NCBI GenBank assembly: GCA_948099385.1
Contig: CANUEZ040000179.1
Coordinates: forward strand, 11,054,001-11,118,000
Direction: 5' to 3'
DNA length: 64,000 nucleotides
Source of the DNA: Fasciola hepatica
Taxonomy: Eukaryota > Platyhelminthes > Trematoda > Plagiorchiida > Fasciolidae
The notes under the pieces are model-generated. The model was given only the letters and a program-made list of their open reading frames with translations, did not search any database and was not told the origin of the DNA. Made by a program: the position numbers and the translations under genes. Shown here in pieces: positions 12,275-23,952 of the stretch. Position 1 is the first letter of the stretch. Each line of letters starts with the position of its first letter.

Positions 12275-12500
12275 TCAGCACTGGCTTTGTTTGGTGCTAC
12301 CTGCCTTCCTGGTTGGGGTCCAAGAAATGATGATAATCGTTAGCTGAAGACGTTGACAGACATGGATTAGATTAGAAGTCATGGTTTCAAGCCGGTGAAC
12401 GTGTGAACAAAATTTCCCCAGAAGCACACGACCGGTTTCGCGGTTATTGCCGCTCATCAGATATGCGCACTCAGGACTGTTCTGCCCACTCGTCTTCATA
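12275..12500 (-). repeat. Interspersed repeat, copy 1 of the AATAACCGCAAAAC family
   Basis: The minus strand contains GGCAATAACCGCGAAACCGG then TCGTGTGCTTCTGGGGAAAT, which recurs with changes at 54750-54970 and 56560-56700. The translated core (NNRKTGRVLL-like) is conserved in all three, so this may be a decayed coding repeat. Confidence 0.5.
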
Positions 12501-12769
12501 CTTGTACACTAGGATCTAATTTGAGTCGTATGGAGTGTGAATGGATACTCTTCATTGAAAATCCCACAGATGAATCACAGATGTATATACTTCTCAGAGG
12601 TTCAAATTACTTGAGATGTGGCAGTATATACGGACCATTATCAGTCACGTGTTAGTACTCATGCTACACTCATCGGGTGCTGCAAGATGGTAAATGTTCT
12701 CGTCAAATCATTCCTCCCTGTTTCAAAATACAGCTTAAATCTGCTAACGTATTATAATGCTCCTTGAAC

Positions 12770-12835
12770 CGTTCAACCGTGGGGGTTCGAACCTCAAACC
12801 TCATGTCTACCGGAACACGTTCGCGAAGTGATCAC
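12770..12835 (-). repeat. Possible tRNA-derived SINE remnant
   Basis: Minus strand holds GAGGTTCGAACCCCCAC, a good B box. The A-box side is degenerate. Confidence 0.35.
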
Positions 12836-13424
12836 AACCGACCACTGAAAACCGAAACAGAGACCGAGAGACGGGCACACATGGGCCCTGCCAACACACC
12901 GGTGTGTGCATGTGTGCGTGCAGTCAACGAAGTATAAACTCGTACGACAAATAAAAAAAATTAGTCCTGTCTGCAAAACACAAAAGTCATGCACGCGGTC
13001 TGGTCGAGCAACACACAAAGAGAATCGAATAGAGAACCACACAATTCTACCCCTTTAATTCATTTTTGGCCAAGAACATTCGTTGTGAACTTTGAACAAT
13101 TGATACATGATAGGGACGTGTTCGTGTGTGCCTGTATGTGTGCATGTTTTGCAATGTAAAACCAGGATTAGCTTGACCAGAGTAACATAAAAAATTCAAT
13201 TGTTTCGTATGGTCAGAAGTCGATTTGTGAACATTGAACCAGTCCAATTACGGGATTGTGTCACGCGCAATGAATTCGTCGATTTTTTGGAGCCATCGGA
13301 CAGCTTAAAAGTATCAACAGGAACATACAGATGAAAGAAAAATTAAATTGATGCACTAAGACTAAATCCATCCACTATTCTCTTTCCATTCTCCCTAGCT
13401 CTGCATCGGGTATCCGCTGGGTGA

Positions 13425-13590
13425 CCACCAAATCCGCCCACCGGGCACATTACCGGACTTGGCTAGGTACCGTAGTCAGTGGCGTGCTTTCTTTTTCCGC
13501 GTGCTAACTTTTCATGACTTAATTTTCTGTCCATTTGATTCGCATATTTCTATTCATCTTGCCCCTCGACTATATTATGGTTAGTGATGG
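13425..13590 (+). pseudogene. LINE 3'-end fragment
   Basis: The plus frame gives LARYRSQWRAFFFRV, matching the extreme C-terminal motif (xMAxxRSQWRxxxxxL) of CR1/RTE-type LINE polyproteins, then runs into a 3' tail. Comparable tails are at 31.8 and 51.3 kb. Confidence 0.5.
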
Positions 13591-13599
13591 ATTGCGAAG

Positions 13600-14990
13600 T
13601 GCGAGGAGATTGGAAAGGCTGCCACGATCGGTCACAGCCGCAGTGTTTTCCGTCTGACCAAGAAATACCGATCTATGCAAAACAGGCGGATGGAAACCGA
13701 TCAAAGAGTCGAGTGGATCAGCAGCGTCGTCTGGAACGTTGGACGTAGTCTTCCGATTGACAGTTTACCTGACCATCATTTACGACAGGTATACAGAATG
13801 TGTAATGTTCTGAAATGGTGAAATGTTTTTTCATACACTATCCATACGTAACTTAATATCGAAAACCATGGAAGCACAGCTCCGGATGTAGATACTAAAC
13901 TACGGTCAGAAACGGAGGTTCTCTGGGGAACCGGTTCTCAAACGAAATGAGACTGTTTGATCGAATATATTGTCTCCGTTCAGTTTCAAAGATAATGGCC
14001 CTATCTTTGGTGTTGAAATTGAAAATCCCCGCTTTGGTGTATATTAGGAAACAAGTCCCAAAGAACTGGCCTGAACTGATGATCGCGTTAATTCACTAAA
14101 GAGGTTCCAGATCGTCTGGTGAAAACTGGAGGGGAATAAGATATGTGCACAACTCAGCTTTTTGCTGCAATTAGCGCCTAAGGTTATATCGAATGATCGC
14201 GAACGAGTGAAGCTGGGTTAAGGCCTAGTTGAAGATGTGCCAGAGGAACCACAACACTCTGACAGATTTTAGACAACAGAGAGACCTATCGTACGCTCAT
14301 CACTTGCAATTCTCTTGATCTGGAGACGTCCTTCAACTCAGTCAACTGCACGTATCTGACGGCGGAACTTATTGCAAGACATGCAACGGTAATTCATTTC
14401 CACCAAAAAACTTTTGTTTAGGAATAGCGGAACCCTATTTCACGGATACGGTGGGTTCCAGTCTGAGTTCATCACGAAATGATGTGCGTTAGGATTATCT
14501 TTCCCGCCTTTTCTCTTCTTACCTTCTCAATCAGCACAGTTTTGTGAATCACATTTTCATGAAAAATAGTGATATGGAATATTCACAGGTGGATAAAGGT
14601 TGACCCTGAGTACGCGCACAACATAGTTCTTCTCAGTTAAAAATTCAGGCGAGTAGCAAGCTTTTCTGCACAACTTTAAAAACTACTTAGCCGTGTTCAG
14701 GATTTTGCACCACAAAAAATGCCTGTTCAAGGCTCGAGGTCAGGAGTGACGATGGTTGAATTGGTTAATTTCGGCTGTTTATCAGGTTGAATACCATATA
14801 TCATTAGATACCATCACATATACAGAAGACACTTTTGGAAACGACCAAGCTGAGCCGTCGGTGGCATCAAGATGACATCAACTTGTTTACCGTGTCGAAT
14901 ACATACTGACTCATTTGGGCCAGTTTCTTCTTAATACTCAAAAAGCTGTCCACCTCAAGCATGTGATACTTGGATATTGTCACTATTCAA
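13600..14990. other. No supported feature
   Basis: No gene or repeat head recognised. Probably intron of the minus-strand gene. Confidence 0.35.
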
Positions 14991-15039
14991 ACACAGATGG
15001 TCTCGCAGCAATGCTCGAACCTGCTGGGAATTCCGTGAT

Positions 15040-15205
15040 AGTGATGCTAGTGGTAGGTGTAGAGTATTGCGTACACAAGGTCAACTGTCTGGTCAAAAAC
15101 TCAAACTCCCTCACGCTAAGATGGCTTGGACGTGCATGATGCACATGTCCCCAGATAGACTTCACCGGCGTGAGATGTTCGCTGATGTCGTTCTTAACAC
15201 ACAGG
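15040..15205 (+). pseudogene. LINE reverse transcriptase C-terminal fragment
   Basis: The frame carries LTLRWLGRA and, after a frameshift, MSPDRLHRREMFADV. These match the conserved LINE motif LRWLGHVLRMPxxRLPRRxLFA. The switch between two frames within 20 bp shows it is a decayed copy. Confidence 0.65.
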
Positions 15206-15397
15206 TTGATGATGGCTTTTATATGCTGTTGATTGCTGAGCCTGGTATCATTTATGTCACAAACATTTCACATCTCCATCCGATGTGAAATCACCATAAA
15301 CTGCGCACCGCTGATGCCGCCTAAACGTCAAGCTTAGCTTGCAGAAGCATACGGAAGAGTTTGAGCACCTAGGGCGTGCCAGGCATCTTATGTTGAT

Positions 15398-15660
15398 GAC
15401 CGGTGGTGGTCGAGTGGCTTAGAGCGTTTGATTACCACCTCGGAGGTCAGAGGTTCGAATCACCGCCACTGCCGGTTAATTTGGTGGTAGATGACATTTC
15501 ACTGTCGTCTGGATCGTTACCACACCTGACCTATTGGGACCTTATGTGGTTCTTCGCCACTCCAAGTTTCAGGGTCTGGTTGCCGGTTATCCCAAATAGT
15601 GCAGTGGGCCTTCGTGGCTATAGGGTATATACCCGTTCCACTGCACTCATGCACAAGAAT
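15398..15660 (+). repeat. Complete tRNA-derived SINE, TGGTCGAGTGG family
   Basis: Head: CCGGTGGTGGTCGAGTGGCT (type II, Leu/Ser-like A box), an extended variable-loop region, then AGAGGTTCGAATCACCGCC (B box), closing with CACTGCCGG complementary to the start. A body of about 180 bp follows and is shared with copies at 9955, 26640-27030 (minus), 32760-32985 (minus) and partial copies at 6410, 49380 and 55840. No obvious A-tail. This is the best reference copy in the window. Confidence 0.85.
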
Positions 15661-15963
15661 GTAATGCAAAAAACGACCGCAATGGCGGTATGCTACTTGC
15701 ATAAGACCTCTATACGAATACAAATCTTAGAAATGCGTCAAATGAATAGTTAGGAACATTAGCGTTGCTGCCGTGGCGCTCATATATTCGTACACTACAT
15801 TTATTTACCTGCTACTATCAATTGTAAATTACTCTGTACTTTTTCAGATTTCCGTGCCAGGATGACATAGCAAACAGAAACGCCGTACTCAGTGCGTAGT
15901 TATTGGCTGTTCAAAGAAGAACTGAAACATCGCCCATATACACATGAACTGATGGTTGCTCAC

Positions 15964-16245
15964 CTGTCAGACACGCGGTCGGAATGGGATACGGTTCCCA
16001 GAATCGTTGATGATGATCACATATGTGTGTGGCAACGCGCTTACGTTGAAGCCACCAGGCCGACTGGGCGGTACCGGCAGGTATTGACGATTCGTAGTCC
16101 AATTCCGGTGGTTTTTGCGGTTCAAGCCAACTGTTAGGCGGGCACGAGATTTCCGCATAGGCCACAGTCGAATGGGCGTCTGATTTGAACCGATATTCGA
16201 CAGATCCATTTCCCGTGGGCACATTGATCGGTGTACAGAAAAGGG
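15964..16245 (-). CDS. Sushi/CCP-module exon of the minus-strand gene
   Basis: Predicted 282-bp exon in phase 1-1. A strong pyrimidine tract ends in CCCATAG, and the donor follows CTGACAG as GTGAGC. The peptide has the four-cysteine layout of a sushi/complement-control module: C-T-P-I-N-V-P near the start, STVAYAEISC, then RVATHICDHHQRFWEPYP and IPTAC. It therefore has Cys1, the Tyr-x-x-x-Cys2 strand, Cys3, a Trp about seven residues later and a closing Pro...Cys4. Sushi modules bind partner proteins outside the cell and are normally encoded by single phase 1-1 exons, as here. The loop between Cys2 and Cys3 is longer than usual (about 40 residues). An alternative donor (GTAAGC) inside the exon at 16044 would also keep phase 1 but remove Cys3 and Cys4. 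Confidence 0.6.
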
Positions 16246-16249
16246 CTAT

Positions 16250-17095
16250 GGGGCAGAAGAAAGTGGGAAATGTCGAACAGTAACGGTGTCAGTGATAGAC
16301 TTTTTGTACAAATTCTCATGATTTTTTTCTAGTCACCTTCCTTGTAACACCAGATTTTACGCCGCAACCGAGCGCGACAAGATAAATTCCATTCCAACAA
16401 AACAGAGTAATCTTTTTCGATGCGCCTATCATGACACACGCATTCCAATACATAATCAACAGTGGTGTATGCGTGTGTTTGACCAGCGCGATCACTATTT
16501 TGTCGAGTTTGAGCGTACAATTCGATGCAGCACCACGTGACCGCATGGTTCTTCGTGCTGTTCACCAACCAAGTTGGTTGTGACCCAGCTGGTGTTTCCA
16601 TTTACCTATTAGTGTGCTCTTCCCGATGACAGAATTGTCGTTATTCGTTGAGGTGTTATCATATTGGGTATGGTGAATATCATACAACCTGAATTGTAAA
16701 CTATAATGATAAGCTATTTTTTGTGTTTACGGCAACCGTCGTATTAGAAATACCTTGCTGGTTAGCGTGCTCAATGGTCAGTAAGCAATACAAACTGTGA
16801 ATGATTCGACCTGCAGCATCCATGCTTTGTTCAGTACTCAAATCAGCTGAAGACAATGTACCGCTACTTTATAAATGCAGGAAATCTTCAGTGAACGCAA
16901 ATGCAACCTCGAGGAGTTGCGTAATCTGCGACCCTTAGTTGCACAAGTGCAGCGGAAAATTCATACTTCATAGCTAGAGCAATTAACAGTACGATCAAAA
17001 AGAACCGTTCACCATAACCCAAAGAGTCTCAGTGATGGGGTGGCACACAAAGCCTCTAACGGACAGAGCTTATAACCAAGCCGGGGGAAAGAAAT
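16250..17095. other. Intron of the minus-strand gene, nothing identified
   Basis: Open frames on the minus strand at 16.3-16.6 kb overlap in two frames and have no motif. Confidence 0.35.
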
Positions 17096-17098
17096 GTG

Positions 17099-17193
17099 TT
17101 TTTCGATAGGAGTAGTATGGGATCGTATCTGGATGACAAGACAAAATTTCCCCCTGTCATCCAGATACGATTCCATACTACTCATATCGAAAA
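17099..17193. repeat. Near-perfect hairpin, arms about 38 bp, loop about 16 nt
   Basis: Left arm 17101-17138 (TTTCGATAGGAGTAGTATGG onward) is the reverse complement of 17155-17193 with two mismatches. The 16-nt loop includes AAAATTTCCCCC. Whether it is transcribed is unknown. The size suits a MITE-type hairpin or a microRNA-like precursor. On the minus strand it falls within an open frame (17320-17009) that begins just after a possible acceptor (CATTTTTAG), but no good donor was found, so I do not call an exon. Confidence 0.85.
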
Positions 17194-17199
17194 TCCATA

Positions 17200-20100
17200 C
17201 TTGAGACCGTGTGTCCCCGTTCTGAGGGTTAGCCGTGCTAACTGACGGATTAGCTTTGGAAGAATCACCGTGTGATTCTAAAAATGGACTCCCCGACCAT
17301 GCACGCTCCATTCGATTCAAATAGGATTACAAAAAGAAAAGTGTTTTCCATACCGAAGTTGATCATCGAATACCTCCGCATGCTTCGTGTGTGAAAATAT
17401 GCTCCACACAATCACACACCCGTATCCATCCATGAAGGCCTCAAGAACATACTGCTCACCCACCGATCGTGCGACGAAGATTCTGCATAACATACTGCGT
17501 AATACACCCCAGGTATTCATCTAATGTCCAATTCGACTCGCATGCCTGTTCACATATCCTTTATTTACCATAAAGTTTGAGGTAGACCAGTTGTCCAAAC
17601 TGACAAATTCAGTGGTTACGTACTCACCTAAGTAAAGTGCACGAAGCGTTACGAAACACACCCTGTTCTTCTGTGATTACTTTTGAACCAAAACCATTCA
17701 GTGTGACCAAAGTTGGTATGCTGATGTGTCAGCCCACTGCTATGCCAAATATGCACACAAATTTGAAGCATAAAGCAGAAAAATCGATTTATCCAGAAAA
17801 AGCGCATGAGAAGGTGCGTAGTGCTAATAAACCCGCCCCTGGAAGAATGAAAGAAATACAAAACTGTAGTCAAACTGATGATACCAAAGCGGTGTCTGAC
17901 ACACGATGCGGATGCACAAATGATAATTAACCATTACTGAGACCAACCTTTTCCCCCAAAATGCATGCATCTTTCCTACGGTCCCCACTAGAGTTAGGCT
18001 GAGACGTAAGATATCTTGTCAGAAAAAAAACGTGACAGTATGAGCATGTTTAGCCCCAGTGAGAACGTTGATCGCGAATAAGGTCACATGACTGCGCTGC
18101 TAATCGAAGTGTGCGCAAGTGTTACATGTAAGACGCAACCTAATGGTCCGATTGGGGAAGAGTATTGAGTTCATGTGTATTGAACTCAGATACATGCAAC
18201 TGTCCGCCCCTACTGAGGCATATTTTTAATATATTCCCAGTGCCTCACAGCTGGTTGAATACAGCGCATCTTATAAGTATTGAAATTCGGGTAGTAGAAT
18301 AAACGACCAGAAAATCGGTAATCCTGGTAACAATCAACAGCATTTTCGTGTCCACGCAGTTCAAGTCAAGCCAAGTCAGGAATGCACTTTATTTGTCCGA
18401 AAGGATCAAATTTTCAGTTGCGGCACTAGTTGCAATGTCATGAGAGATTGCATACGTTATTAATTGTCCTGTCGGTTACGCGGGGTATGTGATTTCATCA
18501 CGTTATCTCGCGCCGATGGTCAGGGTAGACAACCGGTGTCTCCGAATCATTGCAAGTCGTACGATCTTGTGTATGGTCCCAACAAGACGAAGCATCCGCT
18601 CATGATGCACTAATATCGGGACATAAAATCCAGCTCTTTTGATTCTATTTTATGTATAAGATGAAATCTGAATCGGATGGTTTTTCCAGGGAATGTTTTT
18701 GACTGGAATGTAAGCACATGAACTTACAAAAGTCAGTAATGTAGTGCAATGTTTTCCGGCATAATAACGAGTTCCGACGAGCTTAACGGGTTGAGTCTTA
18801 ACTCATTCTGCGCGAAGGTAATGCTTCAGATCCTTTCTTTGCAATCCCAAGTATCAATTGTATAAATTTCAGATTGTTTTATACAAACGATTGTGAAGAG
18901 CAGACGAAGTTCTAAAATACTGTTGATTAAAAATCATCCTGCTAATTCTCGATAAAGAGACAGACCAACTGAATCCCCTCAACCTTGCTTAGCATGACGG
19001 TGATCGAGAACGGATGATTTTCGTCGTCCTACTGACATGTTTGCAATCAACAACCCCATTGCGACGGATATTCAACCTCGTTAACTTTCGTTACTGACCC
19101 TAGAGATTTCGCGTACGTGAGCACGCACACGGACCCAATCAGTCACGTACGCGACCGATGAGAGTATACGAAAGGAATTCCTCTTGCAGAGTTTGTCTTC
19201 TAAATTGCGCAGTTAAACTCAGTTTTCAATCAAGGCCAATCTGCTCCGTGGTCGTTGGGACCGTCAGACCTTTAGGGGACAGGTGAACTGAACTTCAATG
19301 CCGATCACAGCTGAACACGTAGTCTGTGGTCTCTCTCAGTTGCCCACGGCCCCACGAACTTTACCTGACTTGTTTACGCATAAGTGACCCTTGAATTGGT
19401 CAGTCTAACAGATGACTTGTTTTGACCAATCACGTGCGAGAACAGTTCTAGCCAATCGGGTGCTACTTCTTAGAGGCCCATTCTCATAGCGATCTATAAT
19501 GAAACTGGTTGAGGCGACACCGGGAACGTTTTACAGACTGCAGCCTTTTGTGGGTGCTACTCTTTAGAGCTAAAAAACAACAAAAACAGGTTTGGGATTG
19601 GGTTTTTAAAACTTTGGGAACATTCGGCAAAGTGCCACTTTTTGAGGGTGCGGCATTTGACAGACTTGAATGTAGTTCCACCCGAAAACAAGCTCTAATT
19701 TTCAATACAATTTATGAAAATGATCCTGTTCAGAATTCAGCTCTCATGTTGGCAAGCAAGAGGGAGGAGAGAGAGAGAAAAGGGAAAGAGATTGGGGGGG
19801 CGGGACAGCTGAGTTGCACAATAATCATGATGCATAAAGTTGAGCTCGTTTTCTTTCTGTTTATATATCCTGTAAAGTGTTTTAGTTAGTGGTCTTGACT
19901 AAAGCAAGTCATACAGCTGCCAGTCAATTATTCGGACCGGAATGATGAACGGTTGGCTGCTGAGGAGCACATCAGGATCGAAAATTTCAACTATCCTGTG
20001 CAATCATCATGCTGCTTAACACATCTCAGTCAGCGTTCATCCTTTAGATGAATTCTGTCAGCTAGTGAGATGATGAATCAGAAAATCTTAGTCCGCGAAA

Positions 20101-20640
20101 TCACATAACTGGAAGCAACTCATGAGACAAAAAACGCGTTCAAAACGGTGGTAGTTATTCGCTCAAATCTAACCACGGTCAGCCAAGTTCCCATCTCGGA
20201 AGATCTTAATTGTCTGCGCACTATTTCGGAGATTTTGTGTCGTCATTGTGTAAATGTAAAATAAAATCCTAAATATATTATCATTCTTGCTATCGGAGAC
20301 GAAAGCTGTAAAAAGGTTTAGACACAAAAATCACAGGCAGTTTCTACGATACATAGGCGGAGCACAGTTCAACGTGGATATTTTAACGGGCGAGTGCAAA
20401 TCATGACATTTAATGGTTTTACCAAAGCAAGTGGTAATTGTTGCCATGTGACAGACTTAAAACGAGATCGCATTTATAAAAACGAATCAAGCACAGGGGG
20501 ATTACTAATGGGAATTACAGTCGAATAAATTATCAGAAATGACGGTCCCTATTATAAATAAGTCATAACATTGACCTCCTCCAGACCATTTTCCGAAATG
20601 CATCGGGCTGAGCTCAAATTTATTCAAAACTCGGTCATCT
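17200..20640. other. No firmly supported feature
   Basis: A plus-strand frame at 17637-17930 (97 codons, Lys-rich, ending TAA) and one at 19509-19889 (126 codons) look mildly coding but match no family I know. 17637-17930 contains an internal donor-like AAGGTGCGT. Otherwise there is unremarkable sequence with no repeat heads recognised. Confidence 0.3.
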
Positions 20641-20645
20641 GTTCG

Positions 20646-21272
20646 GACGTGCCACCCCATTCCCCCTGTGAGATTTCCTCCTCATTGGTCGGAAGACTGG
20701 CCCATCAATCATCCATAAACACTTCGTGCAAATGGCCACACCGTGCACTCATCGTCTGTGTACCACTCCATCATGTGTGACGACCACAGTTACGCACGTA
20801 GACCCGACCTTGTCGTGACCGAAGATCACACGCTCAGGTGCTATCGTGTGACCGAACCAGGTGATTGAAAGGTGACCATTGACAAGACAGGAAGACAGAG
20901 ATAGGCCTTTCAATCGGTTCTAAGCATTCCAAGTGGGCGAAGTGGACAAAGCACGTGAAATCAAACTGTCGTCAAACACTGACTTCGAAGGTAATAATGG
21001 AAAATGAGAGCTGCAGTGCAGCGACGTGGAAACAAATGTATCCGAATTTCAATCCGTCTTCACTATTTCCGTGTAGTGATGCGAAAGTATCGAGGTCCAC
21101 GCATGATAGACTGCAGTTCGGCTCGGTCTCTCAGTGGCAGCTGGGGGACACTTCGGATATCAAAATGTATAGATTCTCAGGTGCAAGAATTATGAACGTG
21201 TTTTTCTGTATTCTGTGCTACCAACAATGTACATGCACAAAAATCTCAACTTCTGTCCTCATAACAGCGGCA
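20646..21272 (+). repeat. Left arm of a 627-bp inverted repeat
   Basis: This is the reverse complement of 23953-24579 over its whole 627 bp: equal length, no indel, and no mismatch in any part I compared. Identity stops abruptly at the outer edge. At the inner edge it drops to a weak match that can still be followed for about 40 bp into the core. The arm itself matches no family I know. A 109-codon open frame in it starts at GTG and is not a credible gene. Confidence 0.9.
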
Positions 21273-21343
21273 ATCTGTGTTTGATTCGCATTGGTGCGTG
21301 AACTGAGGATTGGCAAACCGATTCAGTCATGTAAAACAGTCCA

Positions 21344-22140
21344 TTGTTCTTGGGTAAGATGATTTTAAATGATCAGTTGATTCCGAAGAACAAAAGGGGA
21401 CAAAGCACAATGTCTTCTGAATTTGAAGTACATGAGATTTTGGAGTGGATATCTGAAGATTCAACAACCATCTGGGATCAAATGAGAATCCTGATGTATG
21501 CAAGATATGAAAAAGGTGTCAGTGTTTCTGCCATCCGTCAATACCAGAATGGGAAACTGAAATACAGTAAATCAGCGCGTCCGGTACCTGTTGGTACCAA
21601 TATTTATATCAACAAAGAGGCGCGGAAGTCTGAAGTTGAATTTTGAGACCAAGAACCGTTTCCTGACCTTGATCGACGAGACGAATTTCCTTTTTTGTCG
21701 GAGAACTCGTGGAAAATCGTATCTGGATGAACGGGCTGTTACCGGGACGGCCAATTCACGTGGAATGAACCTACACGTTATTGGAGCTGAGTGAACGCGG
21801 TGTAGTGGACATCGAAATCAAACATGGGCCTTACACAAGTGAAAAAAGCAAGCAATGGCTGTGCAACATTTTGGATAAACTGAGAGAAACGAGTGGAGCT
21901 GTAATCTTATTTGATAACATTCCTACTCACGAGAAAAGGGAACCTATTTTCGTAAAACAACCACCCACAAGCTGAACCGCATCGGTTAAATTCGTATTCT
22001 TCAGTATTGAATTCTACAGAAAATACTTGGAGTACTTTAAAGTTGAAAAGAAAGAAAAATGTGCGACTTGGATACACGGTAAGGCTGCAAGGACCTCCAG
22101 ATTCCAAAGCAGCCAAGATCTAGTGGAGGTTATCTTTTAT
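21344..22140 (+). pseudogene. Tc1/mariner (IS630-type) transposase relic
   Basis: Several frames must be combined to see a transposase. FLTLIDETNFLFCRRTRG carries the first catalytic Asp (codon near 21674), RGMNLHVIGAE is the typical strand after it, and VILFDNIPTHEKRE carries the second Asp in the DNxPxH motif (near 21912). These are hallmarks of DDE_3/IS630-type transposases. The frame changes at about 21.60 and 21.79 kb, and the C-terminal acidic motif is not clear, so the element is dead. An N-terminal part (21344-21646, SEFEVHEILEWISEDSTT) may be the DNA-binding region. No terminal inverted repeats of its own were found. It lies in the core between the two 627-bp arms. Confidence 0.6.
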
Positions 22141-22329
22141 GGGGAAAAATTGCAAAGACACCATTAGTGCGTTCAATGGTTCTCTGTGTTCAAGCTTTGT
22201 CAGTCACAAAGCAGTACTGCACGAGAGCCCTTAAAGAAACCGGTTCATTGGGAATTTGTCTTGCTTATGGTCAATTTAGATTTTGCTTCGAAGTCCGTCT
22301 TCATGCTTGTAAAATGATATAACTATAGG

Positions 22330-22925
22330 ATGTTGTCGGCACCGTTAGCGGAAGAATACAATCTTGGTCATGGGCACTCTGTTTCAAGGACGCAAAAGTT
22401 TATACGCCTACGAGGTAAAAAGGGGCCGAGAATATCTCCATCAATGCCGTCAAAACGAGAAAGAGACACTAGGCATCTGCGTTGTCAATACAAGCAGGTT
22501 TACCGACCGAAATGACTCCAAGATAAGAGACAGAAGATTCCAATCGGTGGAAAATGTCCAGAGTTACTTAAGAAAATAAACTTAGGCAAACGACTGTTCC
22601 CGAAAATTCATGACCATGCCACTACACCTTCTGTGACGCAACAACCAACAAAATTGAAAAATGACTAGCAACATATCCAGTCGATGATGCGTGTGCGTGA
22701 TATGAAATGAAGTGGTAGAGTGGTTGAGACTCAGGATCAGTTGATTCGCGTTGAACTTTCGCATACTTAAATGTGGTGTTTCTCTGTGTTGGTGTAAACG
22801 TAGGCCATAGGAAGTGGAGGGCAAACCAGCCAATCCTGGTTGGAAGGAAGCATAATGAAGCAATGGACCCAAGTCTATATAGGGATCACGAAATCCCGTT
22901 GTCTCAATGTGCATCAGAGATGTAG
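22330..22925. other. Core of inverted repeat, unidentified part
   Basis: Open frames of 60-70 codons at 22.33-22.58 kb (plus) have a basic composition but no known motif. 22.68-22.92 kb may be upstream LINE sequence continuous with the next fragment. Confidence 0.3.
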
Positions 22926-23340
22926 CGTGCTGCCGCTATGAGGAATTCCCGCAAGCTGTTCTACCTCGTGCGAGTTACCAGCAGGACGCCATTAGGTGTG
23001 AGTGAAATGGTCTGTAAAGCTGATGTTTTGCCAATCCACAATCAGCAGCGTCGTCCTGAAGGCTGGGTGGAGCATTTTAAGACACAGTGTAGCCGGCCTC
23101 CACTGTCAGCTTCACACAGCTGCTCCAGCACTCGTTCCATGGTCTGTTTCGATGGATCCACCTGCTTGGGCGGAGATCCATGAGCAAAACCAACTCTTAG
23201 CGCCAGGCCCAGATATCTTTCCCCCAGCCCCATTCAAAGTGAGTGGAGTGCAGCTTGTTAGTTTGGGATTAGTACATTGTCTCTGTGCTAAGTCACGTGG
23301 ATCCCAACTGTATTACACTGTGATAAATTCTAATAGTTGT
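22925..23340 (+). pseudogene. LINE fragment, linker before the RT domain
   Basis: Plus frames give SRKLFYLVRVTSRTP, then RRPEGWVEHFKTQCSRPP, then (next frame) DPPAWAEIHEQNQLLAPGPD and IFPPAPFK. This follows the usual order in CR1/RTE-type LINE proteins between endonuclease and RT: KLFxLIR, RxxRWxEHFxxQFSxPP, PGPDxxPPxxFK. A frameshift occurs near 23.16 kb. It is an internal fragment only. Confidence 0.65.
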
Positions 23341-23950
23341 GTCTAATGGGCTTTGACAGCTGATTGAGAGAATGTAAAGTCAATGCAGCATTCTGTCCGC
23401 AATGTTCTGCCTGCTTTACTCAAGATAACATAATTATCAATGATGAAAAAATTCACATCTACACTAGAATTCTAAAAAAATGGTCCCCAAGATGAAAAGC
23501 AAAGGTGCCAAGGCTGACAAACGGTTTAACGTGTGCTTGTATGCGGTCGTTAGATATTTTAAACCACTGAGGCTATAACTTCGTTCATGTAGAGACATAC
23601 ACTCGTTCTTAGGGATAAGATTAAATTCAGCCGCTAGGAAAATGAATAACCGTGACATTTTTACCAAAATCTTTATCAGGCCCGAGTTGCAAGGTAATGG
23701 AGGTATCTTTTTGAATCACTGAAACGGGGTTGGCACGGATGCAGACATGTTGGCACTGGTTACAATTCTGTTGAAGAAGATTGATCAAAAGGAATTCTTT
23801 TTCACGAAGTCAGCAAAAAATCCGGTGGTCTTTCGTAAAGGATGAAACAAAACGGAACTGATGGAGTTCAGATATATTTTCGCCACTTTGACCGCAGTTT
23901 AGTTTCCGTTACCAAGCCCCAATGCACGCACCGATCCGGATCAATTACAG
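23340..23950. other. Core of inverted repeat, nothing identified
   Basis: No gene or repeat recognised, except that the last 60 bp resemble the inverted counterpart beyond the left arm. Confidence 0.4.
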
Positions 23951-23952
23951 AA

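Noticed and set aside
17009..17320. Exon of the minus-strand gene between the CUB and sushi exons
   Set aside because: There is a possible phase-1 acceptor, but the frame runs through the hairpin and no acceptable donor follows.
20955..21284. 109-codon frame repeated in both arms of the inverted repeat as a duplicated gene
   Set aside because: It starts at GTG, has no motif, and is identical in both arms only because the whole arm is identical.
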